A DNA stretch of 58,061 nt from an uncultured Rhizobiaceae group bacterium (lineage in GTDB: Bacteria > Pseudomonadota > Alphaproteobacteria > Rhizobiales > Rhizobiaceae): the NCBI GenBank assembly GCA_938044775.1, contig CALIOE010000017.1:1-58061 (forward strand). The letters run 5' to 3'. Shown in pieces: positions 16,471 to 24,320 of this stretch. The translations under genes were made by a program, and so were the position numbers. Below the pieces are notes generated by a model. That model saw only the letters and a program-made list of their open reading frames with translations, made no database searches and was not told where the DNA came from. The first letter of the stretch is position 1; each line of letters starts with the position of its first letter.

Positions 16471-18705
16471 TCAGTCTTCAAGACCGGCAATGGATCGGGC
16501 AAAATCCCGCGCCTCGAACGGCTCCAGGTCATCGGCGGTTTCGCCGACACCGACAAAGTAGACCGGCAGTTTGTGCCTGGCTGCAATCGAGACCATGATG
16601 CCACCCCGCGCTGTACCGTCGAGTTTGGTCATCACCAGACCATTGACTCCGGCCACATTGCCGAAGATTTCTACCTGCGAAAGCGCATTTTGCCCGGTTG
16701 TGGCATCCAGAGTCAGCAAGACCGTGTGCGGTGCGGTCGGGTCCTGCTTCTTCAGGACCCGGATGATTTTCTCCAGCTCATCCATCAGCTCGGTCCGGTT
16801 TTGCAAACGGCCCGCCGTATCCATCATCATGATATCATGGCCAGCGGCTTTCGCCTCAGCATAAGCATCGAAGGCCAGACCGGCCGAGTCCGATCCCAGT
16901 TCACGAGACACTACCGGTGAGCCGGTTCTGTCACCCCAGATTTTGAGCTGCTCGATCGCCGCTGCCCGGAAGGTGTCACCGGCCACCAACATTGTTGAAA
17001 ATCCGCCATCATTGAGCTTCTGGCTGAGCTTACCGATGGTCGTGGTCTTTCCGGACCCGTTCACTCCGACGACGAGAATCACGTGCGGCACGTGTTCAAG
17101 ATCAAGCTCCAGCTCGGCGGCAACCGGATCGAGTACCTTTTCGATCTCTTCAGCCATCAGCTCGCGGACTTCCTCGTCCGTAACGTCCTTTCCCATGCGT
17201 TGTTTTGCCAGCACATCGGTAATGTTCATGGCAGTTTCGACACCCAAATCCGCCTGGATCAGAATGTCCTCCAGTTCCTGCAGCGTGTCTTCGTCGAGCT
17301 TTCGCTTGGTGAAAACCGACTTGACGTTTTCCGTCAGCTGGCTTGAGGAGCGAGACAGCCCGTCCTTCAGACGGGAAAACCAGCTCTTCCTTTTGCCTGC
17401 GGGTTCGGGTTCGGGTTCGGGTTCGGATTCGGATTCGGATTCGGATTCGGATTCGGATTCGGATTCGGATTCGGATTCGGAAGAAGCGTCAAGTAGCTGC
17501 TTCGTTTCGGGCAAGGCCTCTTCGCCTGCTTTTTCGGCGGCGAGCTCTGTTTCAACCCGATCTGTTTCGGCCTGCGCAAGGGCTTCTTCTGCGGCTCGCT
17601 CGGCCTCTTCGGCTGCCTCGCGCTCCAGCTTTTCCTTCTCCGCCTCGGCTTCCAGGCGAGCGGCCTCCTCTGCAGCACGCTCGTCTGCTTCGGCCTGCCT
17701 TGCGGCGGCAACCCTGGCATCTTCGCGGGCCTGTTCCGCGGCGGCTTCTGCCTCAATCCGTTCAGCTTCGGCTTTCTCTGCGGCAGCCTCACGCTCCCGT
17801 TTTTCCTTCTCGGCTTCCGCTTCCAGACGGGCTGCCTCAACCGCCGCCTGACGCTCGGCCTCAGCCCTGGCTTCTTCAACGGCCTGAAGCCGGGCCCGCT
17901 CCTCTGCTTCCGCTTTGGCCTCTTCCTCAGCTGCCCTTGCGGCCTCTTCTGCGGCGCGTTTCTCTGCTTCCGCCTGTTGCGCAGCCAGTGCCTCGGCTTC
18001 CTCCCGCGCTCTTTCTGCAGCCGCTTCTGCTTCGAGCCGCTCAGCTTCCGCTTTTTCCGCAGCAAGTTTCACAGCTTCCTCAGCGGCTTCGGCGGCGGCC
18101 TTGTCGTCGGCCGCCTTGGCAGCAGCGAGCGCCTCTTCTGCAGCCAGGCGTTCAGCTTCCAGCTTTTCGGCGGCTTCTTCTGCGGCAGCTCTGGCCTTCT
18201 GCTCCGCTTCTTTTGCAGCGATCGCCTCGGCCTCAAGCTTCGCCTGTTCCTCGGCCTCAAGACGTTCCGCTTCCCGTCTTTCGGCTTCTCTTTGCTCGGC
18301 CGCCTGCCGCTCTCGTTCCAGGCGTTCCGCTTCCACGCGCTCAGCCTCAAGACGTTCGGCTTCAAGACGTTCTGCTTCAAGACGGGCAGCTTCTTGAGCG
18401 GCAGCCTGTTGTGCAGCGACACGGGCGGCTTCGGCGCGGGCTGCCTCCTCATTGGCAAGTTTTTCCGCAGCTATTTTCTCCGCGGCAAGCCGCTCGGCCT
18501 CAAGCCGCTCCGCCTCATCGCGGGCTGCTTGCGCAGCAGCTTCCTGTGCTGCAGCTTCCTGTTGCGCCAATGCTTCGGCTTCAGCCCTGGCAGTCGCCTC
18601 GGCCTCTGCAGCATCGTCTACAACGGCTTCCTGCTCGTCTTCCTCACGGGATTTTTTCCCGAAGCGAAACAGCCGTTTGAAAAAGCCCGGTTTCTTGTCT
18701 GCCAT
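16471..18705 (-). CDS. ftsY: Signal recognition particle receptor FtsY with giant Ala/Glu-rich extension
   Basis: FtsY is the SRP receptor GTPase that delivers ribosomes making membrane proteins to SecYEG. The last 310 or so residues form the NG domain: P-loop GVNGSGKTTTIGKL near residue 545, DTFRAAAIEQL, MMDTAGRLQNR, TKLDGTARGG. This is preceded by an extension of over 400 residues: about residues 25-395 are Ala/Glu/Arg-rich with AERLEAE-type repeats, predicted long helix or coiled coil. A Glu-Ser/Glu-Pro tract follows at about residues 410-435, encoded by the hexanucleotide repeat at 17401-17478. Many alphaproteobacterial FtsY proteins are 400-500 aa, so 744 is unusually long. mtaB is 7 bases upstream. 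Confidence 0.95.
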   Translation of the reverse strand: MADKKPGFFKRLFRFGKKSREEDEQEAVVDDAAEAEATARAEAEALAQQEAAAQEAAAQAARDEAERLEAERLAAEKIAAEKLANEEAARAEAARVAAQQAAAQEAARLEAERLEAERLEAERVEAERLERERQAAEQREAERREAERLEAEEQAKLEAEAIAAKEAEQKARAAAEEAAEKLEAERLAAEEALAAAKAADDKAAAEAAEEAVKLAAEKAEAERLEAEAAAERAREEAEALAAQQAEAEKRAAEEAARAAEEEAKAEAEERARLQAVEEARAEAERQAAVEAARLEAEAEKEKREREAAAEKAEAERIEAEAAAEQAREDARVAAARQAEADERAAEEAARLEAEAEKEKLEREAAEEAERAAEEALAQAETDRVETELAAEKAGEEALPETKQLLDASSESESESESESESESESESEPEPEPEPAGKRKSWFSRLKDGLSRSSSQLTENVKSVFTKRKLDEDTLQELEDILIQADLGVETAMNITDVLAKQRMGKDVTDEEVRELMAEEIEKVLDPVAAELELDLEHVPHVILVVGVNGSGKTTTIGKLSQKLNDGGFSTMLVAGDTFRAAAIEQLKIWGDRTGSPVVSRELGSDSAGLAFDAYAEAKAAGHDIMMMDTAGRLQNRTELMDELEKIIRVLKKQDPTAPHTVLLTLDATTGQNALSQVEIFGNVAGVNGLVMTKLDGTARGGIMVSIAARHKLPVYFVGVGETADDLEPFEARDFARSIAGLED
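17401..17478. repeat. Hexanucleotide tandem repeat inside ftsY, nine GANTC sites
   Basis: On the plus strand, four GGGTTC units (17401-17424) are followed by nine GGATTC units (17425-17478). In the ftsY frame they encode Glu-Pro x4 and Glu-Ser x9. Because the unit is six bases, copy-number change keeps the frame. Every GGATTC contains GATTC, the GANTC target of the cell-cycle methyltransferase CcrM, giving nine sites six bases apart. Confidence 0.95.
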
Positions 18706-18712
18706 GCCGCCC

Positions 18713-20020
18713 CTAAGCTGCCTGTTCGCTGCTGATCACGTCACCAACCAGCCGGCCGTCCTGCACGCCATCTATTCTAGCATCAACGATGGTCTTTTGA
18801 GACGCAGACGATATCATAACGGGAGCGAAATTATGCGTGCGCCCCATATCGCCCCGTTCCATCAGAACCGACTGGACGGTGCCGACCATACCCTCCATGT
18901 GCTGCTGCAAAACCTGCTCCCCGCGGATGCGAAGGCGCCGCGCCCTATCCTTTACCACCCCGCGATCGATCTGCGGCATACGAGCAGCAGGCGTGCCCTT
19001 ACGGGGAGAAAACGGGAAGACATGCAGATGGGTAAGCCCGGCTTCATCGATTATCCTAAGCGAGTTTTCAAACATTTCCTCGGTTTCCGTGGGAAAACCG
19101 GCGATGATGTCTGCGCCGAACACGATTTCGGGCCTCACCGCCCGCACATCATTGCAAAAGCGAATGGTATCGTCCCGCAAGTGACGTCGTTTCATGCGCT
19201 TCAGGATCATATCGTCGCCGGACTGCAGCGACAGGTGCAGATGCGGCATCAGCCGAACGTCGCCACCAATGGCTTCCATCAACGCCTCATCGACTTCAAT
19301 GGAGTCAATCGATGACAGGCGAAGTCGTTGCAGCTCCGGAATGTTCTTTAAAATTGCTTGCACCAGGCGACCTAAAGAAGGTGTCGCGGGCAAGTCGGCA
19401 CCCCATGATGTCAGGTCCACACCGGTTAAAACGACCTCCTTGTAACCGTTACCGACCAGTCGTTTGATCTGGTCAACAACTTCACCGGCCGGCACCGAGC
19501 GGGAATTACCGCGCCCGAATGGAATAATGCAAAAGGTACAGCGGTGATCACATCCGTTTTGTACCTGCACAAAAGCGCGCGTGCGGTTTTCAATTGCATC
19601 AACCATGTGGGATGCGGTTTCTTTCACGGCCATGATGTCGTTGACACGAACTTTTTCAAACTGGTTTACGCCGAAGTCAGGCAATTGCCGGTAGGAGTGA
19701 GCATGCAGCTTCTCTTCGTTGCCAAGAACCAGGTCGACCTCGTCCATTTGTGCAAAGGTTTCCGGTTCGGTCTGGGCTGCGCAGCCGGAGACGATGATGC
19801 GGGAAGCGGGCCTTTCGCGACGCGCACGGCGGATAGCCGCCCTGGCCTGTCGAACAGCTTCTCCAGTGACAGCACAGGTGTTCACCACAACAGCGCCACC
19901 CGGCAACGTATCGAGACCGGCGGACACGGCCTCGCGGCGCATGACCTCCGACTCATAGGTGTTCAGCCGGCAACCAAAGGTCAGCACATCGAGCCCATTT
20001 GAGGGATCGTCATCGCTCAT
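18713..20020 (-). CDS. mtaB: tRNA t6A37 methylthiotransferase MtaB
   Basis: MtaB is a radical-SAM enzyme converting t6A to ms2t6A at tRNA position 37. The 435-aa product has an N-terminal UPF0004 domain with [19 protein letters not shown] and VSGCAAQ (three Cys for the auxiliary cluster), a radical-SAM domain with CDHRCTFC, and a C-terminal TRAM-like region. The combination GCRLNxYE and [10 protein letters not shown] distinguishes MtaB from MiaB. The ATG at 20020 overlaps the dapF stop by ATGA, so this start is chosen over 20035. It sits in the dapF-mtaB-ftsY operon, a common alphaproteobacterial arrangement. Confidence 0.93.
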   Translation of the reverse strand: MSDDDPSNGLDVLTFGCRLNTYESEVMRREAVSAGLDTLPGGAVVVNTCAVTGEAVRQARAAIRRARRERPASRIIVSGCAAQTEPETFAQMDEVDLVLGNEEKLHAHSYRQLPDFGVNQFEKVRVNDIMAVKETASHMVDAIENRTRAFVQVQNGCDHRCTFCIIPFGRGNSRSVPAGEVVDQIKRLVGNGYKEVVLTGVDLTSWGADLPATPSLGRLVQAILKNIPELQRLRLSSIDSIEVDEALMEAIGGDVRLMPHLHLSLQSGDDMILKRMKRRHLRDDTIRFCNDVRAVRPEIVFGADIIAGFPTETEEMFENSLRIIDEAGLTHLHVFPFSPRKGTPAARMPQIDRGVVKDRARRLRIRGEQVLQQHMEGMVGTVQSVLMERGDMGRTHNFAPVMISSASQKTIVDARIDGVQDGRLVGDVISSEQAA

Positions 20021-20886
20021 GAGGCGTGCTCCCACTCTCCGCTCAGGGGATCAAGGTACCCGGCGAATTCAAGCTCCGCCGGTCCGGTCATGATGACAAA
20101 ATCATTGTCCAGCCAGTCAATCTGCAATGTGCCGCCGGGGAGGTGGGTCTTCACACTGCGCCCGGTGCGTCCCGTCCTTGCGGCGCTCACCGCCGCAGCA
20201 CAAGCCGCAGAACCGCATGCCTGCGTCAGCCCGGCTCCCCGCTCCCAGGTTCGCATGGTCAGCTCATTTTCTGCTGTTACCTGAACAATCGAAATGTTGG
20301 CTCGATCGGGAAACAACATGTGATGCTCGAGCATTGGGCCGAACTTGTCCAAGCCATATGAATTCACGTCCCTGTCGGCCCAGAAGATCACATGAGGATT
20401 GCCCATGTTGGCCACCGAGGGGGTGTGTAGAATCGGGTCGTCGATCGGGCCGACCTGCAGCTCGATACCGGTTGTGTCGGCAAATTCCTCGCTGAGCGGT
20501 ATCTGGTCCCAATCGAACCGCGGCACACCCATGTTAACGGCGATCAGACCGTTGTCACGCAGCTTGGCATCCAGCCGCCCGGCCACAGTCTGAAAGCTGA
20601 AATCGGTCTTGCCGGTCTCTGCGTTCAGCCATTGCACCACACATCGGGTGCCGTTGCCGCAGGCCTCTGCGCCCGAGCCGTCTGAGTTCAGAATCTTGAT
20701 CGATGCATCGCGATCGGCTTCGCGCGGCGCATGGACTGCCATCAGCTGGTCGAACGCGGTATCGCTGCCACTGTTCAGTGCGACAGCAGCCTGCGGCGTT
20801 ACCTCGTCGGTGCACGCGCGCATATCAGCAACAATGATCTTGTTACCGATACCGTTCATTTTGAAGAATGGAACTCGTGTGGTCAT
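20017..20886 (-). CDS. dapF: Diaminopimelate epimerase
   Basis: DapF interconverts LL- and meso-diaminopimelate for lysine and peptidoglycan synthesis. The 289-aa product begins with [15 protein letters not shown]. It holds the two catalytic cysteines in their motifs: Cys76 in ACGNGTRCV and Cys224 in [10 protein letters not shown]. The MGNPHVIFW block near residue 161 is also typical. Its stop codon overlaps the mtaB ATG, so the two are translationally coupled. Upstream, 54 bases away on the same strand, is a GNAT acetyltransferase. Confidence 0.96.
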   Translation of the reverse strand: MTTRVPFFKMNGIGNKIIVADMRACTDEVTPQAAVALNSGSDTAFDQLMAVHAPREADRDASIKILNSDGSGAEACGNGTRCVVQWLNAETGKTDFSFQTVAGRLDAKLRDNGLIAVNMGVPRFDWDQIPLSEEFADTTGIELQVGPIDDPILHTPSVANMGNPHVIFWADRDVNSYGLDKFGPMLEHHMLFPDRANISIVQVTAENELTMRTWERGAGLTQACGSAACAAAVSAARTGRTGRSVKTHLPGGTLQIDWLDNDFVIMTGPAELEFAGYLDPLSGEWEHAS

Positions 20887-20940
20887 GGTCGCCTATATGG
20901 CGGAGAGTGCAGGAAATTGCCAGATGCAGTCTGTGCGCAG

Positions 20941-21561
20941 TTACCTGGCCAACGGGAGGTGCTTTCCAGCACTTGCGGAAATGGTGCCGTCGAGGCGCGG
21001 ATCAGGGTATTCCTCATCCTCTTCCCGGTAGACCGCAAAGCCGCGCTTCCTGTAGTTTTCCAACGCTGAAGAATGATCGAGCGAACAGGTATCGAGGATC
21101 AGGGGCATGTCTCGCCGGCCGGCATAGCATATTGCTTCGTTCAGCAGATAGCTGCCCAGCCCCTTGCCGATATTGCCCGGCAGCAGGGCAAAATAGTTCA
21201 CTTTGCTGTGCTTTACAGAGCTGAAATCCATCTCGAAAAATCCGGCCGGCGTGCCGCGGTCATAGAGCACCATCACGTGTATGTCTGCATGATCGATTTT
21301 TGCCAGCAGGTCCGCATCGGACATGCGGCGCCGATCACCCCACAAATAGTCTTCACCGGCTGTGTGATAAAGAAAGCGGTAGAAGGGTACATTAGGCTTT
21401 TCAGCGCGAATGATACGAAGGTGGCTTGCTGGCGGCGCCGGACGCGGATTCGACGCCGGGTCTTCAAGCCTCAGATACCAGCGATGTACAGGCAGGTGAC
21501 CGGGTGGCACGTTTTTGCGCGTCAACTGGCGCTGCCACTCTTGATGGTAGTCGCTGGTCAT
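20941..21561 (-). CDS. GNAT family N-acetyltransferase
   Basis: The 206-aa product has a GNAT core: DIHVMVLYDRGTPAGFFEMDF, the acetyl-CoA binding loop NYFALLPGNIGKGLGSYLLNEAI, and the C-terminal LDTCSLDHSSALENYRKRGFAVYREE. The R/Q-x-x-G-x-G/A motif appears as GNIGKGLG. The substrate is unknown. The ATG at 21561 overlaps the stop of the upstream MBL hydrolase by ATGA, which decides the start against 21594 and shows translational coupling. dapF follows 54 bases downstream. Confidence 0.85.
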   Translation of the reverse strand: MTSDYHQEWQRQLTRKNVPPGHLPVHRWYLRLEDPASNPRPAPPASHLRIIRAEKPNVPFYRFLYHTAGEDYLWGDRRRMSDADLLAKIDHADIHVMVLYDRGTPAGFFEMDFSSVKHSKVNYFALLPGNIGKGLGSYLLNEAICYAGRRDMPLILDTCSLDHSSALENYRKRGFAVYREEDEEYPDPRLDGTISASAGKHLPLAR

Positions 21562-22649
21562 GAACGGTGAGGCGCTTTGGGCGGAACTTCCCAAAATTCG
21601 CCTGGGCGTACATGCCGGAAAATGTCATCTGCGATACCATGTCGGGCCCGCGCCTCGGCAAGCAAGTCCAGCTGATCCTCGATGCTTTCATTGGTCAGGC
21701 GAAACGTTCCCCAGTGGTGGCCGAGAGTGAATTCTGCTCCGCAAAGCGTATGTCCACGAACAGCTTCATCAGGGTTTTGGTGCTGATGTCTCATGAAATC
21801 CCGGGGCTCGAAGGCTCCAAACGGCAGAATCGCCAGGCGGAAACCGCCATATTTGGCTCGGGCCGCCTCGTAGTTTTGCCCATCGTGAAAACCTGTGTCG
21901 CCAATATGATAAATTTTGCCCGCCGGTCCGTTGATCACGAAAGCGGCCCAAAGCGCATTGCGCCTGTCAGCCAGTCCGCGGGCAGACCAATGATGCATCG
22001 GTTCGAAGGTGATGCTGGTCTCAGTGTCCAGCGCGACCGAGTCGCCCCAGTCACCGACAACAACCCGGAGTTCCGGGTCGTGGTTCAGCAGAATCCGGTC
22101 ATTTCCAAGTGGCGTGATGATTACGGGGTCATATTTCCTGCGCAGTTTGGTCAGTGTCGCCAGGTCCAGGTGATCGTAGTGATTGTGTGACAGAAGCACT
22201 GCGTCGATCTTCGGCAGCGCGTCAAAATCTATGCCGGGCGCGTTTTTGCGTTTCGGACCGGCCCACGAAACCGGGCTGCAGCGTTCGCTCCACACAGGAT
22301 CCGTCAGCAGATTAAGACCACCGGCTTGAATGAGAACAGTTGCATGACCCACATAGGAGACCCGCAGAGCGTCGCCTGAAACCGCCACTGGAGGCGTGTC
22401 GCTGAAGGGTGAGGGAAATGCGTCCGGCCATGCCTTGCGCCCACCGCCCAACTGCCACTTCAACAGCGGCACAAAGCCTTTCGGCGGATGACCGCCGGGA
22501 TTAAAGAAATTGACACCGTCAAAATGATCACTGACGGGGCCATGGTAATAGCCGTTGCGCGACCGGGCGACCGCCAGCGATCCGGAACCCGCAGCGAATC
22601 CGCCAAGACCAAGCCAGGTCAGCAATTTGAGAAAACCGCGTCGTTTCAT
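21558..22649 (-). CDS. Tat-exported MBL-fold metallo-hydrolase (NAPE-PLD/UlaG-like)
   Basis: The 363-aa product starts with a twin-arginine signal, MKRRGFLKLLTWLGLGG, indicating folded export. The hydrolase domain has VGHATVLIQ, the metal motif SHNHYDHLD, later His and Asp ligands in MHHWSARG and YHIGDTGFHDG, and a terminal LGHHWGTFRLTNES. This pattern matches N-acyl-phosphatidylethanolamine phospholipase D-like and UlaG-like lactonases, so a phospholipid or lactone substrate in the periplasm is possible but not shown. The stop codon overlaps the next gene's start. Nothing coding lies directly upstream for 442 bases, so a promoter should be there. Confidence 0.85.
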   Translation of the reverse strand: MKRRGFLKLLTWLGLGGFAAGSGSLAVARSRNGYYHGPVSDHFDGVNFFNPGGHPPKGFVPLLKWQLGGGRKAWPDAFPSPFSDTPPVAVSGDALRVSYVGHATVLIQAGGLNLLTDPVWSERCSPVSWAGPKRKNAPGIDFDALPKIDAVLLSHNHYDHLDLATLTKLRRKYDPVIITPLGNDRILLNHDPELRVVVGDWGDSVALDTETSITFEPMHHWSARGLADRRNALWAAFVINGPAGKIYHIGDTGFHDGQNYEAARAKYGGFRLAILPFGAFEPRDFMRHQHQNPDEAVRGHTLCGAEFTLGHHWGTFRLTNESIEDQLDLLAEARARHGIADDIFRHVRPGEFWEVPPKAPHRS

Positions 22650-23091
22650 ACACGCCTACTGATAGGCTCGCCGTTACAAGTCAATAAGGATATTGCGTCA
22701 TTTTTTCTGAAATGTAAGGCGAGCCATCCGAAAGGTATTTCCACGTGCACTTTTCGGGCAAATCACCTTCACCCGTTTCCAGATTTGAATCGGGCTCAGA
22801 AAACCTGTCTGCTGGTTCGCCAACTTCTATCAATCGGTCAAGCATCTCATTCATCCCTTGGGTACGCCCCGGCTACAGTATAAATAGGGATCGAAATGAA
22901 GATCGTGCATTAACGCACAAGCACTTTTCGTTCAAACAAGTGTGAAAGAAGTGTGCTTGTATTTTGCTCGGGTCGCGCCCGCCAGCGTTAACCCGGACCA
23001 TCAGGATTCACCCTGCAGACCGAAAGGCGAAACAATAGATTCAACCTGCTGATTGATGTCGTGATCAGGAATAAGGCGGCCGTCCGCCAGT
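22650..23091. other. Non-coding stretch between MBL hydrolase and SDR genes
   Basis: No convincing gene is present in these 442 bases. Points of note are an AT-rich TATAAAT at 22879-22885 with TTGGGT 15 bases upstream on the plus strand, and AAGTGTGAAAGAAGTGTGCTTG near 22936-22961 that partly inverts GCACAAGCACTT just before it. A short minus-strand open frame reads past the SDR stop towards 23005 in another frame. It should contain the promoter of the MBL-GNAT-dapF-mtaB-ftsY run. Confidence 0.5.
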
Positions 23092-23829
23092 TCAGGCCGG
23101 CACCTCAAGACCATCATATGCGAAGACCCTGCCTGTCGAACCGGCATCGAGTCCATCGAGAACATCCAGCATCGAGCGGGCTGCAAAATCAGGTGTGAAC
23201 AATTTGCCGTCGGCCACATTGCGCTGAAAGGGCCGCGAAAGGCCTGAATCGACCGTCCCGGGGTGCAGGCCGACAACGATGCTCTCCGGCCAGCGGCGGG
23301 CGTGCTCGATGCTTGCGGTGCGCAACAGCTGGTTGAGGCCGGCTTTGGCAGCGCGATACCCGTACCAGCCGCCGATACGGTTGTCGGAGATCGACCCGAC
23401 CCGTGCCGACAGAACGGCAAAAACTGACTTCCGCTCTCGTGACAAAAGCGGGAGGAAGGCCTTTGCAATCAAGGCAGGACCGATGGCATTGACCAGATAG
23501 GACCGTGCCAGCTTTTCGGCATCAAGATCGCGAAGGCTCTTTTCGGGCTCAAGCTTATCATCATGAAGCAGGCCGGTTGCGACAATGACAAGATCAACCG
23601 GGGCAGACGCCTCGACAACCTGCGCGGCAGCCAAGACAGAATCCGGTGATGTAATGTCGAGGCCCGCGGAACGGATTTTCGAGCCTTGAACAGGCGACCG
23701 GCCGGTTCGTGACAGGCACCAGACCGACTTCACCCCGTTGCGGGCGACGAGCTGCCTGACAAATGCGGCACCGATTCCGCCCGTCGCTCCCACAACAACA
23801 CAGTTTTCAGGGAACCCATTACCTGTCAT
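23092..23829 (-). CDS. SDR family oxidoreductase (C-factor-like)
   Basis: The 245-aa product is a short-chain dehydrogenase: nucleotide motif VVVGATGGIGAAFVRQL, structural VATGLLHD replacing NNAG, and the catalytic Tyr-x-x-x-Lys in YGYRAAKAG. The segment following (LHPGTVDSGLSRPF) and the LEPEKSLRDLDAEKLARSYLVNAIG block resemble CsgA/C-factor-type SDRs. The substrate is unknown. The ATG at 23829 overlaps the stop of the upstream GNAT gene by ATGA, placing it third in a pyc-GNAT-SDR operon. Confidence 0.85.
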   Translation of the reverse strand: MTGNGFPENCVVVGATGGIGAAFVRQLVARNGVKSVWCLSRTGRSPVQGSKIRSAGLDITSPDSVLAAAQVVEASAPVDLVIVATGLLHDDKLEPEKSLRDLDAEKLARSYLVNAIGPALIAKAFLPLLSRERKSVFAVLSARVGSISDNRIGGWYGYRAAKAGLNQLLRTASIEHARRWPESIVVGLHPGTVDSGLSRPFQRNVADGKLFTPDFAARSMLDVLDGLDAGSTGRVFAYDGLEVPA

Positions 23830-24320
23830 TCAGGATGTCGTTTGAAGGTCTGCTCCCGCATCGAGATTCCGTAACTCTGTCCCTCCACTTCGCTGACCAT
23901 TGCAAAACCGTGTTTTTCATACAGAGCCCGGGCCGGCGCCAGGCCGGCAAATGTTGTGAGCCAGCATCTGCCATCTGCATGGGCATCCACATGGGTCATG
24001 GCCCGCTGCATCATGCGGCCTCCCAGCCCGGTTCCGCGGGATTCATCGCTGCTGATGAACCAGCGTAAATGAGCACCCTGGTCCTGATTGGCCGGGTCGT
24101 TCAGATCGAGAACCAGCGAACCGTGGACGACATCGTCGATCAGAGCCAGCAATACCAGGTCGGTTGCCGGGTCATAACGCCGGGCAAAGGCAGAAAGTTC
24201 AGAAGCCACCTTGGTTTCAAAGTAGGTGCCGAAACTCCATTCCAGTGCATAGTAGCGCGCATGCAGTTCAACAATGCGCCCCAGTGCCCCTGGAATGAAT
24301 CCTTCTACAAGCGTCATCAA
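23826..24320 (-). CDS. GNAT family N-acetyltransferase
   Basis: The 164-aa product has GNAT features: VHGSLVLDL, LRWFISSDESRGTGLGGRMMQRAMTH with the R-x-x-G-x-G acetyl-CoA loop, and APARALYEKHGFAMVSE. MarR-family GNAT fusions share this C-terminal pattern, but no helix-turn-helix is present here. Substrate is unknown. Its ATG (24318-24320) overlaps the pyc stop and its own stop overlaps the SDR start, so all three genes are translationally coupled. Confidence 0.85.
   Translation of the reverse strand: MMTLVEGFIPGALGRIVELHARYYALEWSFGTYFETKVASELSAFARRYDPATDLVLLALIDDVVHGSLVLDLNDPANQDQGAHLRWFISSDESRGTGLGGRMMQRAMTHVDAHADGRCWLTTFAGLAPARALYEKHGFAMVSEVEGQSYGISMREQTFKRHPE

Noticed and set aside
17343..18735. 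Long plus-strand open frames (up to 445 aa) opposite ftsY
   Set aside because: They are shadows of the Ala/Glu-rich repeats: low-complexity Arg/Leu/Pro or Ser/Ala runs with no domain, while the opposite strand encodes a clear FtsY.
23001..23115. Possible 38-aa minus-strand frame overlapping the SDR end
   Set aside because: It has an ATG-ATG start but no clear ribosome binding site, and its sequence matches nothing I know.
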